This document shows positions 1 through 7,574 of a stretch of DNA of 59,513 nucleotides, piece by piece. The DNA is from a virus. The notes beneath the pieces are model-generated. The model did not search any database. It was not told where the DNA came from and saw only the letters and a program-made list of their open reading frames with translations. Both the position numbers and the translations under genes were made by a program. Positions within the stretch are counted from its first letter, which is position 1. Every line of letters begins with the position of its first letter. Where the stretch lies: the IMG/VR virus record IMGVR_UViG_3300048014_000052, positions 1 to 59,513 of that record. One strand, given 5' to 3'.

Positions 1-147
1 TTGCCGATCATGCACAGGTGCCCATCCTGGACACGCCAAGGAAACCGGGCGCCCGCGAACAGACCCAGAAATGCGGTCTGCTCAACGCGATCCAGCGCGT
101 CCACGAAGGCCAAACCGGCTTTGATTTCGGGTGTCAATGTGTGTGTC
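1..147. repeat. terminal direct repeat, left copy
   Basis: Bases 1-147 recur at 59368-59513. The copies differ only near position 17-22, where this one reads GCACAGGTGCCCATCC and the right one GCACAGTGGCCATCC. A near-identical terminal repeat is what an assembler leaves on a circular or terminally redundant genome. This copy keeps the antisense gene crossing the junction open, so it is probably the correct reading. Confidence 0.9.
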
Positions 148-152
148 CCCAC
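1..152 (-). CDS. N-terminal part of junction-spanning hypothetical gene
   Basis: Read leftward from GTG at 152, or from TTG at 137, the frame runs to position 1 and continues at 59367-59115. From 137 the joined frame is exactly 390 nt (129 aa). It begins TPEIKAGLAFVDALDRVEQT and passes FPWRVQDGHLCMIGKFE, where the remaining portion joins. A purine run (GTGGGG) lies before the TTG. The function is not recognised. It is the first gene of the leftward early operon and lies behind the TATAAT element at 198-203. Confidence 0.6.
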   Translation of the reverse strand, partial: MGTHTLTPEIKAGLAFVDALDRVEQTAFLGLFAGARFPWRVQDGHLCMIG

Positions 153-155
153 GGC

Positions 156-248
156 GCCCCATCGGGGCCCACGGCTTCAAGATAACGAAACGAAACCATT
201 ATACAAGAGCAAAAGAAGTTGAAACTCACGGCAAATAGCCGCTATCCA
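156..248. promoter_or_regulatory. divergent promoter region between leftward early operon and rightward genes
   Basis: On the minus strand a perfect TATAAT lies at 203-198, followed by a GCCCC-GAT-GGGGC hairpin (156-168) and GGGCGCCG before the start of the junction-spanning gene. On the plus strand TTGAAA (219-224) sits 18 bases from TATCCA (243-248), only 7 bases before the ATG at 256, so that transcript would be nearly leaderless. The leftward -10 is strong. The rightward one is weak and inferred. Confidence 0.5.
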
Positions 249-255
249 TTGATCC

Positions 256-852
256 ATGCCGCCCTTCCCGACGTCCAATGATTTCGTCGAAGAGATGTGG
301 GACATCTCCGAGGTCACGCCCAATGCGCGGAACGCCAGGCGGCATTCCGAAGATCAGATTCTCCGAATCGCGCGGTCGATTGAGGAATTCGGATTCACCG
401 TCCCGGTGCTCGTCGATGAAAACGGCGAGCTGATCGCCGGCCACGGCCGAGTGCTGGGCGCCGAGCGGCTGGGCATGACGCATATTCCGGTCCGGATCGC
501 CCGCGGGTGGACCGAGGACCAAAAGCGCGCCTATCTCCTGGCGGACAATAAGATCGCGGAAGGCGCGCGCTGGGATGACGCGATCCTGGCGGAGGAGCTG
601 ACGGCGCTCATTGAGTCCGATTATGACGCCACGCTGTCGGGCTTCACCGAGAAGGAAATCGACCGCATCCTGGATCCTGGCGATTTGCCCGTGATCCGCG
701 AGATTGAGACGGGCCCGGTGCCGGATCGGTTCTGGATCAGCATCCGGGGTCCGCTGGCTCATCAGGCCAAGGTGCTGGATATCGTAAAGGCCCAGATCGA
801 CAGCCTGGATGACATAGAGCTCGACGTCGGCGCCGTCGCCCTGGGGGCGTGA
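256..852 (+). CDS. ParB/Srx-fold N-terminal domain protein
   Basis: A 198-aa protein with the ParB N-terminal signature: a conserved N-P/S-R-N-A-R stretch near residue 22, then ENGELIAGHGRVLGAERLG around residues 55-73 (the GxxRxxA-type nucleotide-binding loop). The fold binds CTP in true ParB proteins and is used as a nuclease or adaptor in many phage proteins coded just upstream of terminase. There is no HTH centre-binding domain, so a DNA-partition role is unlikely. It overlaps the next gene at TGATG. No clear Shine-Dalgarno precedes the ATG, which fits the near-leaderless promoter proposed upstream. Confidence 0.8.
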   Translation: MPPFPTSNDFVEEMWDISEVTPNARNARRHSEDQILRIARSIEEFGFTVPVLVDENGELIAGHGRVLGAERLGMTHIPVRIARGWTEDQKRAYLLADNKIAEGARWDDAILAEELTALIESDYDATLSGFTEKEIDRILDPGDLPVIREIETGPVPDRFWISIRGPLAHQAKVLDIVKAQIDSLDDIELDVGAVALGA

Positions 853-1595
853 TGGCCAGAATGCCGATGAGCCGACGCGTTGCCTTGGCCCCCAAGGTCA
901 ACAACGCGTCGGCCATGCACAGCATAAAAGCTGAGTTGCGCCGCCGGGTGCTGAACAACCTGGGCGCGCCCGCACGGGTGTTCGACGCCTTCGCTGGCGA
1001 CGGCGAGATGTATCGCGCGGTATGGCGCGAGGCCGAAGCCTATGAGGGGTGCGACTTCAAACTCATCCGCGATCGCCGCGTGGCCTTCGTGGGAGACAAC
1101 CGCCGCGTCTTGCGAGCCATTGATCTGCAGGCGTTCAACGTGTTCGACCTCGACGCCTACGGAAGCCCGTGGGAACAGGCGCTCATCATCGCGGCGAACC
1201 GCACCGTGGCCGCGGGACAGCGCATCGGATTCACGATTAGCGAGGGCTCGGCGCTCAAGTTGAAGCTGGGCGGAATGCCGAACGCGCTGCGCATCATCGC
1301 GGGCGTGACCGGCGATCCGGCTGGCCTCGCACGCGAGAGCGAGCGCTTTCTGGATGCGGCTCTCGAAGGCCTAGCGCGGCGCCTCAAGTGCGAGACGGTC
1401 CAGCAATGGCGCGCCACCGGCAAGACCGGCGCCCGAATGCGCTATGTCGGTCTGATCCTTGAGTCAAAGGTGACTCCTCGGGAAATTCCGATGGAGCCGC
1501 CCATCCAGGAGCCCGCCCCCCTTCCCGTTGCAAATCGGGTCAAGCGTCGCCGCGTCCCGAAGGCTACACCCATGCTCGACGACCCAGGGGTTTGA
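852..1595 (+). CDS. TRM1-like SAM-dependent methyltransferase
   Basis: The protein has a class I methyltransferase motif I (VFDAFAGDGEM, about residues 43-53) and a later VFDLDAYGSPWEQA segment (about 97-110). The D-x-D-x-[FY]-G-S-P signature is characteristic of TRM1, the tRNA N2,N2-dimethylguanosine-26 methyltransferase. The protein is 247 aa, shorter than cellular TRM1 (about 370 or more), and lacks an obvious tRNA-binding C-terminal domain, so its substrate is open: tRNA, DNA or other. The start at ATG 852 overlaps the ParB stop (TGATG). The last 132 nt overlap the convergent DUF5131 gene. Confidence 0.65.
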   Translation: MARMPMSRRVALAPKVNNASAMHSIKAELRRRVLNNLGAPARVFDAFAGDGEMYRAVWREAEAYEGCDFKLIRDRRVAFVGDNRRVLRAIDLQAFNVFDLDAYGSPWEQALIIAANRTVAAGQRIGFTISEGSALKLKLGGMPNALRIIAGVTGDPAGLARESERFLDAALEGLARRLKCETVQQWRATGKTGARMRYVGLILESKVTPREIPMEPPIQEPAPLPVANRVKRRRVPKATPMLDDPGV

Positions 1596-2288
1596 TCCAT
1601 AGTGGCCCCATTGCTTGAGAAAGAACGCCACGCCGGCATCCATGCACGCGTCACGCATAAGCCTCGCCCATGCGGAATCGCAGTCACGCGCGTGGCGACC
1701 GGACTCGCCTCCAAAGATCACCCAATCGGGTTTGCAGCCGATTTCCCACCGAGAGTGGATCGGGCCGAGAGCGGGTTCGTAAGACAGAAACCGAACGCGC
1801 GCCGGAATCCGCCACAGCACAGACCAGCGCCGATCATAGGTTTCCTGGTTTTCCGTGGTGGTCCCAAGCCAGACGTTCGGATAGCCGTCACCCCAATCGG
1901 CCGGCAGAAACCGGGCGATGTTTTCCGGGCGCTTGGTGAGGAGCTGCCAATCCAGATCGGGCGTCGCGCGAATGAGCGCCCAAAGGCGGTCGCGGACGCC
2001 GAGCGGCCATTTGTTGTCGAACACGTCGGAGAGCGATGCGCAGAAGACGCGCTGCCGATGGCCATGCGCAGCCTGAAATTTGGAAGCGTTCGCCTGCCAT
2101 TTCAGCGGATTGGCCCATGTGGCGTCCGAGGTGACGCGACGTGTGCCGTGCGGTCCCCATGTGGTCCATTTCCGATGGGCATTCATCGACTCGGCGTAGC
2201 AATTTATGCACCCTTCCGAGATTGCGGTGCATCCAATGACGGGATTCATTGTGCTGTCTGTCCAAGAGATTTCGGTCGTATCTGCCAT
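1464..2288 (-). CDS. DUF5131 (phage Gp37/Gp68 family) protein
   Basis: A 274-aa protein beginning MADTTEISWTDSTMNPVIGC, the hallmark start of the DUF5131 / Gp37-Gp68 family. It has cysteines in the C-T-A-I-S-E-G-C-INC-YAE segment and a C-terminal FFLKQWG and GGGLLDGR. Family members have a radical-SAM-like cysteine arrangement, but the biochemical role is not established. ATG 2288 is chosen over the upstream ATG at 2342 because ACGGAGG sits 5-6 bases before it and family homology begins there. It is a lone leftward gene in a rightward cluster, a typical accessory insertion. Its 3' end overlaps the methyltransferase gene antisense by 132 nt. Confidence 0.85.
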   Translation of the reverse strand: MADTTEISWTDSTMNPVIGCTAISEGCINCYAESMNAHRKWTTWGPHGTRRVTSDATWANPLKWQANASKFQAAHGHRQRVFCASLSDVFDNKWPLGVRDRLWALIRATPDLDWQLLTKRPENIARFLPADWGDGYPNVWLGTTTENQETYDRRWSVLWRIPARVRFLSYEPALGPIHSRWEIGCKPDWVIFGGESGRHARDCDSAWARLMRDACMDAGVAFFLKQWGHYGSNPWVVEHGCSLRDAATLDPICNGKGGGLLDGRLHRNFPRSHL

Positions 2289-2373
2289 GCTGGCCTCCGT
2301 GGTGAAGACTGGAACATAGTCCGCGCGAATCGGCAGCGCCACAAAAATCCAACTCTTTCAAGGGTCTAGAGAA

Positions 2374-2778
2374 ATGGGCGAGGCAACAATTTTCGCCGAT
2401 GCGCAGACGCTAAAGCAGATTGAGGCCCTGGCGTCGCTGTTCTGCACGCAGGAAGAGGCGGCTCTGGTTCTGGGCTGTTCGCCAAGCGCGTTTGCCCGGC
2501 TGCTTGAGCGCGAGCCGGACGCGCGGGGCGCCTGGGACAAGGGATTTGCCAACGGGCGGCTGTCGCTCCGTCGAAAGCAGATGAAGCTCGCGGACGTGAA
2601 CGCCGGCATGGCGATCTTTCTGGGCAAGAATTACCTAGGCCAAAAGGACGAGCCGAAGGAAAAGCCCCGCAGGGTCAACGTGCCTCAGGGGCCGGCGCTT
2701 ACCGCCCTATCGCATGAGGAGCTGAAAATTCTTGAGCGCGCAGCCGAACTCGTCGACCGAGCTTCCCTCCCTAGCTGA
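2374..2778 (+). CDS. terS: terminase small subunit-like protein
   Basis: A 134-aa protein with an N-terminal helix-turn-helix-like region (CTQEEAALVLGCSPSAFARLL, about 24-44) and the block QMKLADVNAGMAIFLGKNYL (about 69-88), common in small terminase subunits. It would recognise the packaging site and stimulate the large subunit. It lies directly before the large subunit and overlaps it by 47 nt if that gene starts at TTG 2732. No pac or cos site could be defined from the sequence. Confidence 0.75.
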   Translation: MGEATIFADAQTLKQIEALASLFCTQEEAALVLGCSPSAFARLLEREPDARGAWDKGFANGRLSLRRKQMKLADVNAGMAIFLGKNYLGQKDEPKEKPRRVNVPQGPALTALSHEELKILERAAELVDRASLPS

Positions 2779-4360
2779 GGTCCGGCGGGCCATGGCGGAA
2801 AAGTCCCTGTCGGAATTTATCCGCCAGGGATGGCGGTACATCGACCGCAAAGACTTCATCACGAACTGGCATATCGACGCGATCTGCGAGCGCCTGGAGG
2901 ACGTTGCCCACGGTCGCCTCCGCAATGTCATCATCAACATTCCACCTCGCCACATGAAGAGCACCGGCGCCTGCGTGGCGTTTCCGGCCTGGGTCTGGGC
3001 GCAGGACGATAGCGACAAGCCGCCCGAGTCTCACCTCGGGCCCTCCACCCAATTCCTCTATGCGAGTTACGCGCAAAGCCTTTCGGTCCGTGACTCCATC
3101 AAGTGTCGACGCCTTATCAAGTCGCCCTGGTATCAGGAAAATTGGGGCGACCGGTTCAACTTCGTCAGCGACCAGAACGCCAAGACGCGGTTCGACACCG
3201 ATCAGCTGGGATATCGCATCAGCACCTCGGTGGATGGCACGGCGACCGGCGAAGGCGGCGATATCATCATGATCGACGACCCGCACAACACGCGGGAGGC
3301 CGAGTCCGAAACCGTGCGGAATTCCGTGCTGGCGTGGTGGGACGAGACCATGAGCTCGCGTCTCAATGACCCTCAGACGGGCGCTTACGTCATCATCATG
3401 CAGCGCGTCCATGAACGGGATCTGTGCGGTCACATCCTGGCGTCTGAAACCGGGTGGGAGCACCTGTGTCTGCCGGCGCGGTTTGAAATTGATCATCCGC
3501 ATCGATGGCCCCGAGATCCCCGCAAGACCGATGGGGAAATCCTCTGGCCGGCGCGTATGCCGCTCAAGGAACTCGACAAGATCGAAAGCCGCATGGGCCC
3601 CTATGCGGTCGCCGGCCAGATGCAACAGCGACCCGCCCCGCGCGAAGGCGGGATGTTTCAGCGCGCGTGGTTTGAAGGCGGTAAAGACGCCCGCGGGCAG
3701 GAGCACCCGCGTCGGATCATCAAGGAAGCCGACGTCCCGGCGGACGTCGTGGAATGGCGACATTGGGACTTAGCCGCGACCGAATACAAGGTCACGGACA
3801 CGCGCGGCGCCCGCACGGCCGGTGTCCGGATCGGTCGGACCAAGGATGGCCGCTATATCGTGCGGCACTGCATGGCCTTTGCCAAGGAGGGCGCTGCGGT
3901 TATGCAGGCCATCTACGCCCGGGCGCTCGCCGACGGCCCCACGGTGTCGATCTCCATGCCGCAGGACCCGGCCCAGGCCGGCAAGCAACAGAAGCTGGTT
4001 TATGTGCAGAAATTCGCCGGTTTCAATATCCGCTTTGAGGCCGAGCGCGGCGGCGACAAGGTTCAGCGCGCCGAGCCGTTCGCCTCGCAATGCGAGAATG
4101 GCAACGTCTGGCTCGTCGAGGGCGACTGGAACAAGGAATTTCTTGACGAGATCTGCCTGTTCCCTGGCGGCGCGCGCAAGGATATCGCCGATGCCTGCTC
4201 TGGCGCGTTTGGGCGCCTTGTGCCTAAACTGCTCGACGAGGGGATACCCGTGGGGCCCACTGTCTATGGGCTTTCGGGCGAACCCAGCCGACCAGGCCTT
4301 TCGTCCATGAACCCGGCCTATACTGGAGGCATTTATGGCGAACTACCGTTTCACCAATAA
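2732..4360 (+). CDS. terL: terminase large subunit
   Basis: A 542-aa packaging motor. The ATPase half has a Walker A variant PPRHMKST (about 71-78) and Walker B GGDIIMIDDPHN (about 175-186). The RNase H-like nuclease half has WRHWDLAATE (Asp about 346) and a distal acidic KDIADAC. The TTG at 2732 has GAGGAG about 11 bases upstream and overlaps terS. ATG 2792 is an alternative start that loses 20 residues. The gene makes ATP-driven headful or site-specific packaging possible. The overlapping terminal repeat does not tell which. Confidence 0.93.
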   Translation: MSAQPNSSTELPSLAEVRRAMAEKSLSEFIRQGWRYIDRKDFITNWHIDAICERLEDVAHGRLRNVIINIPPRHMKSTGACVAFPAWVWAQDDSDKPPESHLGPSTQFLYASYAQSLSVRDSIKCRRLIKSPWYQENWGDRFNFVSDQNAKTRFDTDQLGYRISTSVDGTATGEGGDIIMIDDPHNTREAESETVRNSVLAWWDETMSSRLNDPQTGAYVIIMQRVHERDLCGHILASETGWEHLCLPARFEIDHPHRWPRDPRKTDGEILWPARMPLKELDKIESRMGPYAVAGQMQQRPAPREGGMFQRAWFEGGKDARGQEHPRRIIKEADVPADVVEWRHWDLAATEYKVTDTRGARTAGVRIGRTKDGRYIVRHCMAFAKEGAAVMQAIYARALADGPTVSISMPQDPAQAGKQQKLVYVQKFAGFNIRFEAERGGDKVQRAEPFASQCENGNVWLVEGDWNKEFLDEICLFPGGARKDIADACSGAFGRLVPKLLDEGIPVGPTVYGLSGEPSRPGLSSMNPAYTGGIYGELPFHQ

Positions 4361-4484
4361 CACCAGCCGGATTCGGCTCTTCGTGAACGGTGTGCTCTAC
4401 CTCAAAGGCAAGCCGGTGATCACGCAAGGGCGCCGTCTGATCGACGCATGTAAGGCCCTGAACCTGCCCCACGTCATCGGGTGA
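4335..4484 (+). CDS. FTNNT microprotein 1 (49 aa)
   Basis: A 49-aa gene beginning MANYRFTNNTSRIRLFVNGV, with GGAGG 6 bases before the ATG. It overlaps the last 26 nt of the terminase gene. It is clearly related to the gene at 7317: both share MA-x-Y-x-FTNNT, V-x-G-x-L, G-[KR]-PVI and a C-terminal V-I. No known function. The position before portal and the duplication suggest a small virion or head-assembly component; that is inference. Confidence 0.75.
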   Translation: MANYRFTNNTSRIRLFVNGVLYLKGKPVITQGRRLIDACKALNLPHVIG

Positions 4485-4537
4485 TCTTTTCACCACGGCG
4501 ATTTGCCCCTAAGCCTTGACCGCGCGAGGGGGATCGG

Positions 4538-6247
4538 TTGGCCAGCACGAATTCAACCCAGACCCGTAGCGTCGGAATCGGCGGCGGCTCTGTCGCTCAG
4601 CCGGGCGGCGGCATGCGCTTTGCCCCACCGGACGGATCAAACCTCGGTCCAAGCAACCTCTTTGGCGCCCTGCTGGGCTTGTACCGCCCTCCCCCGTTCA
4701 GCCCCTACAAGGAATCGGGCCGGATGGGGACGGCCGTCTGGGGCGGCTATGTCCAGAACATTGAGCGGGATCACCGCCTCTGGGGGCAGAACCGCTATCG
4801 GACCGCGAGCGATATCGTCGCCAATGTCTCAATCGTTGCCGCCGGCCTGCGGTTCTTCCTCAATCTCGTGGCCGTCCCGACATGGACGGTCCGGCCGACC
4901 GAGGATTTGGGCCCCGGCAAATCATCCGACCAAGCCAAGAAGGCGGCCGAATTCGTTCAGGACGTGATCGACAATCTCGACACCTCCTGGGCGCGGATCG
5001 TGCGGCGCTCGGGGATGTTTCGCTACCACGGTTTCGGCATTCAGGAATGGACCGCCCGGCGCCGCGAAGATGGGCTCATCGGTCTCCAGGACATCGAACA
5101 GCGACCGCAGCACACGATTGAGCGGTGGGAACTGGCGGACGACGGGACGATCATCGGGATGTGGCAGCGCTGGCCACAGAACGGTCAGTTGCTCTTCCTG
5201 CCCCGCAAGAAGGTCGTCTATCTCGTCGATGACACTCTGACCGATAGCCCCGAGGGCATGGGGCTCTTTCGTCACTTGGTCGACCCAGCCGAGCGCCTAC
5301 GTCGCTACCTCAAAATGGAAGGCATGGGCTACGAGCGCGACATGCGCGGTCTTCCCGTGGGCCGCGCGCCGCTCCAGGAAATCGCCAAGGCGGTCCAGGA
5401 CGGCAAGATGACGCCGCAGCAGGCCAACACGGCGCTGTCGGGTATCCAGCAGTTCCTCCAGATGCAGGTCAAGGAGGAGGAGTCGAGTATCCTCCTGGAT
5501 AGCGCGTCTTACCCGTCGCCGAACGCCGATGGGTACACCGTGTCCAACATTGAGAAGTGGGATCTCAAGCTTCTGAACTCTGGGACCCAGGGCTTTGAGA
5601 CCCTGGGCAAAGCCATTGACCGGCTGACGCACGACATGGCGCGGATCATCGGGGTGGAGTCGCTACTTCTGGGGGGCCAGTCGGGGTCGGGTACAGGCGG
5701 CAAAGCGCTCTCCGAGGACAAATCCCGCAACCTCTATCTCGCGGTCGATACCACGGTGCGGGATATTGCCGAGGGCCTGCGCCGGGATGCGGTCGGCGCT
5801 GTTTGGGATTTGAACGGCCTGCCGCGGTCGATCATGCCCAAACTGCACACCTCCGACATTGCCTTCAAGGATGTGGCCGTGGTCGCCAAGGCTTTGGCCG
5901 ATATGGCGGCGGCCGGCGCGATCATGGCGCCCGACGATCCGGCCATCAACGACGTGAGGGATTTGCTGGAAGTCTCCCGCCAACCCGATCACGCCGGCAC
6001 GATCGCCGCGGTGGCGGCCATGTTGCCCCGGGCTACCCCGCCGAAAAGCGGGGCCGTGCAACCGGGCGCGACCATTCCGGGCGCTGGGCCCTTACACGCC
6101 GCGCAGGTCGATCCCACGGCCGGCGGTCGCGAGATCAAAGGTCCGGGGCCAGAACCGACCGCATCCGGCGATCCGCTCCAGCGCGGGACCGAGACCGAAG
6201 TCCCGCCTGGCAAAGCCCCAACCGGATCTTCCACGCCAGGACGCTGA
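4538..6247 (+). CDS. portal protein (DUF935-like)
   Basis: A 569-aa protein with the features of DUF935-type portals: an N-terminal Gly/Pro-rich segment, RYRTASDIVANVSIVAAGLR (about 86-105), MFRYHGFGIQEWTARRRE (about 161-178), and the GAL-type helix DPAERLRRYLKMEGMGYERD. The last about 100 residues are Pro/Gly-rich and low complexity. As the dodecameric vertex ring it would receive DNA from terminase. TTG 4538 has AGGGGG 6 bases upstream. It follows terminase directly, as in most tailed phages. Confidence 0.88.
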   Translation: MASTNSTQTRSVGIGGGSVAQPGGGMRFAPPDGSNLGPSNLFGALLGLYRPPPFSPYKESGRMGTAVWGGYVQNIERDHRLWGQNRYRTASDIVANVSIVAAGLRFFLNLVAVPTWTVRPTEDLGPGKSSDQAKKAAEFVQDVIDNLDTSWARIVRRSGMFRYHGFGIQEWTARRREDGLIGLQDIEQRPQHTIERWELADDGTIIGMWQRWPQNGQLLFLPRKKVVYLVDDTLTDSPEGMGLFRHLVDPAERLRRYLKMEGMGYERDMRGLPVGRAPLQEIAKAVQDGKMTPQQANTALSGIQQFLQMQVKEEESSILLDSASYPSPNADGYTVSNIEKWDLKLLNSGTQGFETLGKAIDRLTHDMARIIGVESLLLGGQSGSGTGGKALSEDKSRNLYLAVDTTVRDIAEGLRRDAVGAVWDLNGLPRSIMPKLHTSDIAFKDVAVVAKALADMAAAGAIMAPDDPAINDVRDLLEVSRQPDHAGTIAAVAAMLPRATPPKSGAVQPGATIPGAGPLHAAQVDPTAGGREIKGPGPEPTASGDPLQRGTETEVPPGKAPTGSSTPGR

Positions 6248-6249
6248 CC

Positions 6250-6762
6250 ATGCTGACGGACGACGAACTCGCCATTACCTGCATCGTCGATGAAGCGGCC
6301 AATCAGCCCCATGAGGGCCGGGTCGCGGTCGGAATTGTGATCCTTAACCGCTTGGCGCTTCGCTATGCGAGCGACGGCACGATGGTCGGCACCGTTCTGC
6401 ACAAGTGGGCATTCTCGGGCTTCTGGGCTCAGATGGAGCATGGGGTATATACCCAGACATCCTTTGACCTCGACGACGCCGAGGCCGAGGCGCTCATGCT
6501 CTATCAGACCTTCACCAAGGAACGCGCCTGGGATGACTGCGAGCTCGCGTGGGCGGACGCCAAGGCGTGGCGCACTGATGGCACGCTCAGCTTCACACCT
6601 GGCCCGCAGTTCCAAAAGCTGACCAAGCAGACGGTGCTTTATTACGATGCCGCCATCGTGCATCCTGCCCCCGCTTGGGCGACACCTCAGAACCAGGTCG
6701 CGGTCATTTACGACGAGACCTTCTTCCAGGACAGTCGCTTCCCAGCCGCGAGGGTGGCCTAA
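6250..6762 (+). CDS. SleB-like cell-wall hydrolase
   Basis: A 170-aa protein resembling Hydrolase_2/SleB lytic transglycosylases: an N-terminal catalytic-type segment CIVDEAANQPHEGRVAVGIV then ILNRLA (about 9-34), a central FSGFW, and a C-terminal HPAPAWA. This would cut glycan strands. No signal peptide is visible. It lies between portal and adaptor, so it may be a virion-associated hydrolase. It is also the best candidate for the missing endolysin. The start at ATG 6250 comes 2 bases after the portal stop with only a weak AGGA before it. Confidence 0.7.
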   Translation: MLTDDELAITCIVDEAANQPHEGRVAVGIVILNRLALRYASDGTMVGTVLHKWAFSGFWAQMEHGVYTQTSFDLDDAEAEALMLYQTFTKERAWDDCELAWADAKAWRTDGTLSFTPGPQFQKLTKQTVLYYDAAIVHPAPAWATPQNQVAVIYDETFFQDSRFPAARVA

Positions 6763-7317
6763 GTGGCGGAAGTTGAAATCAATGGCGAGAGCTATCGCTC
6801 CTATGTGAGCCTCGCGGACGCGCAGACCTATTTGGCCGCGCAGATAGAAGCGACCGGATGGGCGGCCGCGACGCCCGAACAGCAATCCGTGGCCCTTGTG
6901 ACCATGACGCGCATCCTGGATCGCCAGCGCTGGCAGGGAATACCGGTGGATTACTACGACGATGGCGCTTGGCCGCGGTCGGGCGTCACCTATCCGAACA
7001 CCGCGATCGCGGTTCCGGACGATGTGATTCCGCTCCAGATCATCGACGCATGCTGCGAAGGCGCGAGCCAATTGCTCAATGGCGCGACATTTCAGGATGC
7101 GCCGAACACCTTCAATGCTCAAAAAAGCCTCAAAGCGGGCTCGGTCGAGATCGTGAACTTCCGCACCGTGGGCGATAACCCGCGCTTTCCGCAGGTCATC
7201 CAGGAACTCATCGGGTGGTGGCTGGGCGGTCAGTCCACGCCGCTCGGATCTGTGTCCGCCGGCACCGAGGGCCGGTCGATCATGGATCGGACCTACGACG
7301 TGTTCGTGGGGTTCTGA
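6763..7317 (+). CDS. head-tail adaptor, DnaT-like ssDNA-binding family
   Basis: A 184-aa protein beginning (GTG) AEVEINGESYRSYVSLADAQ with TPEQQSVALVTMTRILDRQRW, a pattern seen in phage proteins annotated as DnaT-like and in gp6-type head-tail connectors: an N-terminal beta hook, a helical bundle of residues 20-60, and LQIIDACCEGASQLL. It starts directly after the SleB-like stop and overlaps the next gene at TGATG. A head-completion adaptor docking on the portal is more likely here than a replication role because of its neighbours. Confidence 0.6.
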   Translation: MAEVEINGESYRSYVSLADAQTYLAAQIEATGWAAATPEQQSVALVTMTRILDRQRWQGIPVDYYDDGAWPRSGVTYPNTAIAVPDDVIPLQIIDACCEGASQLLNGATFQDAPNTFNAQKSLKAGSVEIVNFRTVGDNPRFPQVIQELIGWWLGGQSTPLGSVSAGTEGRSIMDRTYDVFVGF

Positions 7318-7571
7318 TGGCCTACTACATCTTTACGAACAACACGCCGAAGCTGAACGTCTATGTACTCGGCAAGCTGTTCACGCGTGGGCGCCCGGTG
7401 ATCGTGATGGATATCCTGACGCGTCTGGGCTGCATCGCGAAAGGCTTGGATTACGTCATCGCGCCGCCGCCACCTGGGCCGCCGCCGCCTACCGGGCATA
7501 TCACGCTGGAATCCGGCCTTGGGGCCATCTTGTTGGAAAACGGCGTCGATTACGTCGCCTTGGAGCGCTGA
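7317..7571 (+). CDS. FTNNT microprotein 2 (84 aa)
   Basis: Begins MAYYIFTNNTPKLNVYVLGK and shares FTNNT, V-x-G-x-L and G-R-PVI with the 49-aa gene at 4335. Here the module is followed by a PPPPGPPPPTG linker and a second short segment ending ILLENGVDYVALER. It overlaps the adaptor stop at TGATG, and the following fibre-like gene starts 3 bases after its stop. The function is unknown. The Pro hinge joining two short beta-rich pieces looks structural. Confidence 0.75.
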   Translation: MAYYIFTNNTPKLNVYVLGKLFTRGRPVIVMDILTRLGCIAKGLDYVIAPPPPGPPPPTGHITLESGLGAILLENGVDYVALER

Positions 7572-7574
7572 CCT

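Noticed and set aside
1602-2369. 255-aa plus-strand frame
   Set aside because: Antisense to the DUF5131 gene, whose family match and Shine-Dalgarno are clear.
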